7,881 bases of DNA from an uncultured Blautia sp. (GTDB taxonomy: Bacteria; Bacillota; Clostridia; Lachnospirales; Lachnospiraceae). Each line of letters opens with the position of its first letter. The first letter of the stretch is position 1. This document shows positions 1 through 2,986 of the stretch, in pieces. The notes under the pieces were generated by a model. The model was not told where the DNA came from. It saw only the letters and a program-made list of their open reading frames with translations, and did no database searches. The stretch lies in NCBI GenBank assembly GCA_900553515.1, contig USDN01000093.1, positions 1 through 7,881 on the forward strand. Direction: 5' to 3'. A program made the translations under genes and the position numbers.

Positions 1-136
1 CCATAGAATTATAGCTTTTTATCTGATCTTCATCATCCGTACTCACACGGCAATAGGCGGCAACTCTTAATCGCTCGACACGTTTTCTGGCAGAGCCTTC
101 AGAAAAATCATTTGCCTTAATCAACTCTATTTCCAT
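1..136 (-). CDS. Large serine recombinase, N-terminal fragment (cut by window edge)
   Basis: The 45 readable residues carry the N-terminal strand of the resolvase/invertase catalytic domain: a short charged leader, then RVAAYCRVSTDDEDQI. In this family the Ser of the CRVST motif (residue 32) is the nucleophile that forms the phosphoserine link to DNA during strand exchange. The ATG at 136-134 is preceded by AAAGGAG about 6 bases upstream, so the start is secure. The rest of the gene lies beyond position 1, so size, DNA-binding domains and completeness cannot be judged. The residue 1-23 extension before the first strand is typical of the large serine recombinases that excise and integrate clostridial conjugative transposons, and the Tn916-like neighbours support an ICE role. 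It has its own promoter, which overlaps the end of the preceding gene. Some ICEs of this type carry several such recombinases in a row; whether this one does cannot be seen. Confidence 0.9.
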   Translation of the reverse strand, partial: MEIELIKANDFSEGSARKRVERLRVAAYCRVSTDDEDQIKSYNSM

Positions 137-180
137 TTTCCGCTCCTTTATTTTTGTATTCCTACCGTAGTGTTGATTTT

Positions 181-209
181 ATTATAGATCAGCACAAACG
201 ATTCGTCAA
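181..209 (-). promoter_or_regulatory. Sigma-A-type promoter of the serine recombinase
   Basis: On the minus strand, TTGACG (209-204) is followed after exactly 17 bases by TATAAT (186-181), a 5/6 and a 6/6 match to the consensus. Transcription would start near 174, about 38 bases before the recombinase ATG. The -35 box overlaps the TGA stop codon (208-206) of the upstream SHOCT-like gene, so the recombinase can be transcribed without read-through from the regulatory genes. No operator repeat is evident next to it. Confidence 0.8.
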
Positions 210-355
210 GCGGTAATATTGGAAACAATACCATAATCTTTCATCAGTCTTTTCTGTATCAGTAAATACTCATTTTCATCAATCAATTTCTTTGTTAAAA
301 GCTGTTTTAACATAGCCAACTGCATTGTATATCGCAGTAACTTTTTTGTATCCAT
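206..355 (-). CDS. SHOCT-like small ICE protein, 49 residues
   Basis: The protein begins MDTKKLLRYT and ends KDYGIVSNITA. Its core, MLKQLLTKKLIDENEYLLIQ, matches the SHOCT pattern: a short two-helix module in which a 'leu-leu x x gly/lys-leu-ile x x x glu-tyr' turn joins two amphipathic helices. It has no signal peptide, membrane segment or catalytic residue. SHOCT modules are usually found at the ends of larger proteins and are thought to aid oligomerisation; standalone copies of this size recur beside recombinase genes in Firmicutes ICEs, but their function is unknown. The frame stays open upstream to an ATG at 418, which would give 70 residues. I chose the ATG at 355 because AAAGGGGAG sits 7 bases before it, while the upstream ATG has no comparable site. 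It lies between the orf8-like gene and the recombinase, where Tn916 has xis, but it lacks the winged-helix features of an excisionase. Confidence 0.8.
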   Translation of the reverse strand: MDTKKLLRYTMQLAMLKQLLTKKLIDENEYLLIQKRLMKDYGIVSNITA

Positions 356-414
356 ATCGTTCTCCCCTTTCGTCATTACAAAAAATCCTGCAGGCAGCTG
401 TCGAGAAAACAGCC

Positions 415-519
415 TCATTGGTATCTCACCATCTTTTCAGACCGGAGCAGCCTCTCCGGAAGTATCATTATCAGAAACAGTATCCTCGCCACAAAGTTCC
501 CACACTCTGCCCGCAGCAT
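415..519 (-). CDS. Possible 34-residue hydrophobic small ORF (doubtful)
   Basis: This reads MLRAECGNFV, then ARILFLIMILPE, and ends SEKMVRYQ. It has a short hydrophobic stretch at residues 9-21 with flanking basic residues. An AGGAG lies upstream, but about 12 bases from the ATG, which is longer than ideal. Its TGA overlaps the ATG at 418 of the longer, less likely form of the SHOCT-like protein in an ATGA arrangement, which would allow translational coupling. I do not recognise it as a known family. The weak ribosome site and small size mean it could be chance. A second frame here gives a 23-residue ORF (543 to 472) that is even less convincing. Confidence 0.22.
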   Translation of the reverse strand: MLRAECGNFVARILFLIMILPERLLRSEKMVRYQ

Positions 520-738
520 GATATTTCTTCGCTCCTATCCATCTTCAAATTCCATATCTGTGTATAAACGTGAACTTTGCGCCACAATGTCGCAAAGTGA
601 AAATTGATGTTGAATCATCCTGGCGTATCTGCCACCCGGCTCCACTGTTTCCTTTCGTCCTGCAGGATAAAATATTCAGTTGTCAAGGTACAGTACGTTC
701 AGGATCAGGAATAGAAAGGGAATATTCTTATCCTTAGC
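520..738. other. Non-coding stretch downstream of the orf8-like gene
   Basis: No reading frame with a usable start and ribosome site is visible on either strand. The stretch contains an inverted repeat at 574-598, a 10-bp palindrome TCCTGCAGGA at 658-667, a short TGGC/GCCA hairpin at 621-634, and a minus-strand motif at 691-673 that resembles the conserved end of Firmicutes 16S-23S spacers. A lone TTGACA lies inside that motif, but no -10 box is correctly spaced from it. The stretch lies between the Tn916-like regulators and the recombination genes, so it may carry structured leader RNA or recombination-linked sites. Confidence 0.5.
574..598. repeat. Inverted repeat, 8-bp perfect arms
   Basis: ACTTTGCG (574-581) is the exact reverse complement of CGCAAAGT (591-598), with a 9-base spacer. 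There is no T-run next to it on either strand, so it is not an intrinsic terminator. Its place upstream of the SHOCT-like gene and recombinase suits a protein-binding site or an RNA stem in a leader, but neither is shown. Confidence 0.5.
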
Positions 739-978
739 TTATAGCCGAATTTTAAAATCCAGAATTTTTGTAATCAACTTTGTCTCCATCCGCCTTTTCA
801 TATATTCATCAGTCACATAATGAACTCTCCCAAATTCATCCTTGTATTCTCTCTTACACTCACTCTTGATAAATGGCTGAAAATAGGAAAGCACCTGATT
901 GATTGCTTCGGCGTCACCTTCGATAGCTGCCTGGATGGTTTCAAACTCCGGTGGTTCTCTATGTTTCTTAGATTTCAT
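739..978 (-). CDS. Tn916 Orf8-like helix-turn-helix protein
   Basis: This is a 79-residue protein. Its core, FETIQAAIEGDAEAINQVL, followed by a stretch with DEFGRVHYVTDEYMKRRME and ending TKLITKIL, parallels Tn916 Orf8 (helix-turn-helix conjugative transposon domain). The shared pattern is 'ai.gd.eAin.vl..y', a Y/F-D-E-(F/Y)-G central motif and the closing RR-ETKLITKIL block. In Tn916, orf8 is co-transcribed with orf7 and helps drive expression of the excision and transfer genes. The coding frame opens with a GTG at 990 whose GTGA overlaps the stop of the sigma gene. I place the start at the ATG at 978 because GGAG lies 11 bases before it and the GTG has no ribosome site. The four extra residues (MNLH) remain possible. 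Either way the gene is translationally linked to the sigma gene. Confidence 0.85.
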   Translation of the reverse strand: MKSKKHREPPEFETIQAAIEGDAEAINQVLSYFQPFIKSECKREYKDEFGRVHYVTDEYMKRRMETKLITKILDFKIRL

Positions 979-986
979 ATGTAGAT

Positions 987-1397
987 TCACTCCATCAATT
1001 TTCTCATAAGCCTTAAAGAATCATCTTTGTGATAATGCACGGTACTCTGCACCAATTTTAGGCAGGCAGCGATTTCTTTCTCCGTCATATCCAGGAAATA
1101 AAGCATCAGAATAATTTCCCGTTTTTTCACGGGAAGTTTTTTCAATGCTTTGCATATCCATTCATCACGGACTGGAACCTGTCTGCCCATAACGGTAAAA
1201 TTCTCTGCCATATCATAATCATCACAGCAATACAGAGCATCCAGATCTTTCTGTAGAAGTTCAGAAAAATTCACTTCCCGCTTTCTCTGCCGCTCTAATT
1301 CATCAAGATAATTCAGTGCCTCACCATGCAGAACTTTAATGCAGTAAGCGCAAAATTTTCTCCGCACGATTTCTTTTTCCTGACGGTTCAGTTTCAA
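987..1397 (-). CDS. Tn916 Orf7-like sigma-70 family factor
   Basis: This 136-residue protein ends in a sigma region 4 helix-turn-helix at about residues 84-136: ALKKLPVKKREIILMLYFLD, then MTEKEIAACLKLVQSTVHYH, then a recognition-helix tail with RLMRKLME. The pattern 'L..LP.KKREI.L..YF.DM...EIA..L.L..STV..H' matches Tn916 Orf7, as does the preceding DYDMAENFTVMGRQVPVRDE region. Region 2 is not recognisable, as expected for this subfamily. In Tn916 this regulator promotes transcription of the excision genes and transfer functions. The start is a TTG at 1397, chosen because AGGGGAGGTGATCC, nearly the full complement of the 16S 3' end, ends just before it. That site and the TTG lie inside a stable hairpin (separate entry), so translation is probably regulated. 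The upstream leader also contains two candidate terminators, so transcription into this gene is probably conditional. Confidence 0.9.
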   Translation of the reverse strand: MKLNRQEKEIVRRKFCAYCIKVLHGEALNYLDELERQRKREVNFSELLQKDLDALYCCDDYDMAENFTVMGRQVPVRDEWICKALKKLPVKKREIILMLYFLDMTEKEIAACLKLVQSTVHYHKDDSLRLMRKLME

Positions 1398-1417
1398 AGG
1401 GGATCACCTCCCCTCTG
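1395..1417 (-). promoter_or_regulatory. Hairpin burying the Shine-Dalgarno and TTG start of the sigma gene
   Basis: On the minus strand, CAGAGGGGA (1417-1409) pairs with TCCCCTTTG (1403-1395) through 9 base pairs including one G-U, leaving the 5-base loop GGTGA. The Shine-Dalgarno runs from the 5' arm into the loop, and the last three paired bases are the TTG start codon itself. The fold would hide initiation unless it is melted, for example by a ribosome translating the leader or by a protein or RNA partner. The complementarity is seen directly; the regulatory effect is inferred. Confidence 0.6.
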
Positions 1418-1612
1418 CTTAAAGCCGTAGTAAAAGACGTCTGATCCTCCCTTTCACAGCGAGGACAGGAGGTAAACTGATAAAAAATCGAAAAAGCGGG
1501 AAAGTATTTAAAAAAACTTTTCTCCAACTTCTCCAAAACCTTTCATCAGAATCTTTTTCCGATGACTGGTGGCCCACGGTTCCGTGGTTTATGGAGAAAG
1601 TTCCAGAAATTT
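1398..1612 (-). other. Leader of the sigma/orf8 genes with overlapping short frames
   Basis: This untranslated stretch precedes the sigma gene. All three minus-strand frames are open across most of 1419-1546, so openness alone is not evidence of coding. The only ATG start, at 1546, gives a 12-residue peptide (MKGFGEVGEKFF) ending at TAA 1510-1508, immediately after a run of seven Ts (1516-1510). A -1 slip on that run would extend it to 42 residues, ending at TAA 1421-1419, two bases before the sigma Shine-Dalgarno hairpin. The other frame (TTG 1536) runs to 1336, through the hairpin and into the sigma gene. A near-perfect palindrome CCACGG-TT-CCGTGG lies at 1574-1587. Ribosome sites for all these short frames are weak. 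Confidence 0.35.
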
Positions 1613-1654
1613 CGACAAAAAATAACGCCAGGGAGTTTTTTGAGCTTCCTGACG
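1613..1654 (-). terminator. Intrinsic terminator between the 47-residue ORF and the sigma leader
   Basis: Read on the minus strand, a stem formed by 1654-1645 and 1635-1626 (CGTCAGGAAG with CTCCCTGGCG; one C-A mismatch and one G-U pair) is followed directly by TTATTTTTTG. It begins 14 bases after the stop codon of the 47-residue ORF. On the plus strand the same stem is followed by CTACTTTTTAG, so it may act in both directions, but no plus-strand gene reads into it. It lies inside the probable transcript for the sigma gene, so it would also act as an attenuator there. Confidence 0.65.
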
Positions 1655-1667
1655 CTACTTTTTAGCT

Positions 1668-1811
1668 TTATTTCATATGGAATTTTATGCCAGTGAAATA
1701 GGTATGATAATGCTCTTTGAAGAGTGTACGGTAGTCCACCCGCAGATAAAATTTTTTTAACTGATCATCTAGGCTAAGCCTTTTTCTTTTTTTCAAAACA
1801 AAAACATCCAT
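1668..1811 (-). CDS. Small basic protein of unknown function, 47 residues
   Basis: The frame reads MDVFVLKKRKRLSLDDQL, continues KKFYLRVDYRTLFKEHYHTY, and ends FTGIKFHMK. AGGAG (1820-1816) lies 4 bases before the ATG, a good if close ribosome site. A terminator begins 14 bases after the TAA. The product is strongly basic at residues 7-11 (KKRKR), rich in Tyr, His and Phe, and has no membrane segment or signal peptide. I do not recognise a family. It sits in the leader between the divergent promoter and the sigma gene, bounded by one terminator upstream and one downstream. That resembles a regulatory leader ORF or a small conserved Tn916-family gene. The ribosome site, composition and tight terminator favour real coding. 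Alternatively it could be a leader peptide whose translation controls read-through into orf7/orf8. Confidence 0.55.
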   Translation of the reverse strand: MDVFVLKKRKRLSLDDQLKKFYLRVDYRTLFKEHYHTYFTGIKFHMK

Positions 1812-1842
1812 GTTTCTCCTGACGGCAGAACACAGATGGGAA

Positions 1843-1900
1843 ACACAAATAAGCCCTGCCGTGAAAAGCCGTTTTTTTTAATTGACCTTTCACCAGGGCT
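1843..1900 (-). terminator. Promoter-proximal intrinsic terminator/attenuator
   Basis: On the minus strand, AGCCCTG (1900-1894) pairs with CAGGGCT (1858-1852), and GTGAAA (1893-1888) with TTTCAC (1866-1861), separated by a two-base GG bulge. The 13-bp stem is followed by TTATTTGTG. It begins about 27 bases after the expected start of the divergent minus-strand transcript, a place typical of attenuators. The bases 1862-1856 (ACGGCAG) can instead pair with CTGCCGT (1828-1822), immediately upstream of the ribosome site of the 47-residue ORF. An 8-base plus-strand T-run (1872-1879) lies in the loop. Confidence 0.55.
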
Positions 1901-1933
1901 ATAAATTCATTTCATATCAGCATAATATTGCCT

Positions 1934-1962
1934 ATTAAATATGCAAGATAAGGTTATGTAAA
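1934..1962 (-). promoter_or_regulatory. Probable promoter of the orf7/orf8 transcript
   Basis: On the minus strand, TTTACA (1962-1957) and TTTAAT (1939-1934) are separated by exactly 17 bases and each matches 5 of 6 sigma-A consensus positions. Transcription would start near 1927 and run through the attenuator, the 47-residue ORF, a second terminator and the sigma leader, giving a leader of about 530 bases. The -35 box lies in the centre of a palindrome, so it is probably repressed by the divergent XRE protein, as Orf9 does for the equivalent Tn916 promoter. Confidence 0.6.
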
Positions 1963-1981
1963 AACCTTAATCGGCAAGATA
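1943..1981. promoter_or_regulatory. Candidate operator: palindrome flanked by direct repeats
   Basis: TAAGGTT (1949-1955) and AACCTTA (1963-1969) form a perfect 7-bp inverted repeat around a 7-base centre that contains the minus-strand -35 box. The octamer GCAAGATA occurs at 1943-1950 and again at 1974-1981, 31 bp apart (about three helical turns) and flanking the palindrome. The site lies 36 bases upstream of the XRE gene start, which suits an autoregulated repressor binding site. Binding is inferred. Confidence 0.5.
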
Positions 1982-1985
1982 GAAT
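1957..1985 (+). promoter_or_regulatory. Weak candidate promoter of the XRE repressor gene
   Basis: TAGAAT (1980-1985) matches the -10 consensus at 5 of 6 positions. The hexamer 17 bases upstream, TGTAAA (1957-1962), matches -35 at only 3 of 6; it is the same six base pairs as the minus-strand -35. The predicted start near 1992 would leave only about 13 bases before the ATG. If correct, the two divergent promoters share one -35 site and could not fire together. Confidence 0.3.
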
Positions 1986-2004
1986 ATATGTGAGGTGAAT
2001 GATT

Positions 2005-2367
2005 ATGCCGAAAGATAAACTGAGTTATCTGGGAAACTGTATTCGCCAGGCAAGAAACGATTGTAATCTTACACAACAAGATCTCGCAGATCAATCCCAT
2101 GTGGCGATTAAAACAATCCAGATGATTGAAAAAGGAAAAATAAATCCTTCCTACGAGATCCTCTATCCATTAATCAAACGTCTTGGTATTTCTGCCAACA
2201 CTTTGTTTAACCCGGAAATATCTGATGTGGACGAGGAGATTCAGCGGTTCATAGGGAAATTCCAAGCCTGTATCCCTGAAAATCGAAAGATTCTATTAAA
2301 CACACTGGATTATCTGGCGGAACAACTTCTAACACTTCAGCATAATCCCAGTGAGAATTCAGAGTAA
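2005..2367 (+). CDS. XRE-family repressor, Tn916 Orf9-like
   Basis: The 120-residue protein has an N-terminal lambda-repressor-type helix-turn-helix at about residues 6-62: GNCIRQARNDCNLTQQDLAD, then a recognition segment with SHVAIKTIQMIEKGKINPSY, then a closing LIKRLGISANTLFNP. The C-terminal 50 residues (EIQRFIGKFQACIPENRKIL onward) form a predicted helical tail like that of Tn916 Orf9. It stands divergent to the orf7/orf8-like genes, exactly as orf9 does in Tn916, where it represses orf7 transcription. Its likely targets are the palindrome and overlapping promoters just upstream. An ATG at 1999 is in frame, but AGGTG ends 1 base before it. The ATG at 2005 is 7 bases from that site and is preferred. 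The stop codon merges into a terminator stem. Confidence 0.88.
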   Translation: MPKDKLSYLGNCIRQARNDCNLTQQDLADQSHVAIKTIQMIEKGKINPSYEILYPLIKRLGISANTLFNPEISDVDEEIQRFIGKFQACIPENRKILLNTLDYLAEQLLTLQHNPSENSE

Positions 2368-2411
2368 AACCAGCAGGGCAAAGACTCATCTTATTACTGC
2401 TGGTTTCTTTT
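2367..2411 (+). terminator. Bidirectional intrinsic terminator after the XRE gene
   Basis: AAACCAGCAG (2367-2376) and CTGCTGGTTT (2397-2406) form a perfect 10-bp stem with a 20-base loop, followed by CTTTTG. The first stem base is the last base of the XRE stop codon. On the minus strand the stem is followed by TACTC after four Ts contributed by the arm, so it may also stop transcripts leaving the metalloregulator gene 194 bases upstream. Confidence 0.75.
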
Positions 2412-2604
2412 GCTCTATATCCCATTTTCAAAATCTTTTAGATTGCAGTTCTTACACAATCTGTCACATAACCAAACATATATTATAAATTTTATTTGTG
2501 TCCTTTCAGCGCAAAATTTCTTTAATTTCGGTATAATTCTAAAAGAACTTTTCGCAATTTTCTGTATCCTCTCTTTTCAATTAAGGAATCTGTCCATAAT
2601 ATAC

Positions 2605-2967
2605 TCATTTTTTAACTGCTGCTTTCATTTTTTCAAAACTCTCTGAACTAATTACATGCTCCATCCGGCAGGCGTCCGCCTCCGCAATTTCAGGGTCAAC
2701 ACCTGCGGCGATAAGCTGCTCAGTAAAGAAGCAATGGCGCTCGTAGATTTTTTCGGCAACCTTGCGGCCCACATTGGACAGATGGATAAAGTGATCTTCG
2801 TCCATTGTGATAAAGCCGCCATCTTTTAGGGTATTGACCGCCACACATACACTCGGCTTCGACACTCCCATGTGCCGAGCCACATCTACGGAGCGCACCA
2901 TACCGAGTTTCTTTTGGAGAACAAGGATAGTTTCCAGATAGTCCTCTCCAGACGCATGAAGTTTCAT
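2605..2967 (-). CDS. DtxR/MntR-family metal-dependent repressor
   Basis: The 120-residue protein has the family's winged helix at about residues 6-64, with the recognition segment SVDVARHMGVSKPSVCVAVN, followed by the dimerisation and metal-binding helices. Expected metal ligands are present: D9 and E12 in GEDYLETIL, H78 in YERH, and C100, E103 and H104 in DACRMEH. D9/E12 correspond to the MntR pattern while Cys-x-x-Glu-His is the DtxR/IdeR pattern. It stops after the dimerisation domain (MntR-like length), with no SH3-like third domain. The ATG is preceded by AGGAGGT 4 bases upstream. It is the last gene of the uptake operon, 19 bases after the second ABC gene, which fits autoregulation by iron or manganese. 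Which metal it senses cannot be settled from sequence. A 38-bp near-palindrome at 6556-6593 is a candidate target. Confidence 0.92.
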   Translation of the reverse strand: MKLHASGEDYLETILVLQKKLGMVRSVDVARHMGVSKPSVCVAVNTLKDGGFITMDEDHFIHLSNVGRKVAEKIYERHCFFTEQLIAAGVDPEIAEADACRMEHVISSESFEKMKAAVKK

Positions 2968-2986
2968 CAGTACCTCCTATTGCAAG

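Noticed and set aside
325..567. Open plus-strand frame opposite the SHOCT-like gene
   Set aside because: No ribosome site, unlike-protein composition, and it lies antisense to a better-supported gene and its leader.
1771..1785. AGGCTAAGCCT followed by Ts, resembling a plus-strand terminator or a metal box
   Set aside because: The stem would be only 3-4 bp with a usable loop, no plus-strand gene precedes it, and it lies inside the 47-residue ORF.
2532..2537. Plus-strand TATAAT between the XRE terminator and the DtxR-family gene
   Set aside because: No acceptable -35 at 16-18 bases and no plus-strand gene downstream.
2410..2646. Plus-strand frame of 78 codons after the XRE terminator
   Set aside because: AT-rich Phe/Leu-heavy translation with no ribosome site; starts inside a terminator tail and runs into the antisense of the DtxR-family gene.
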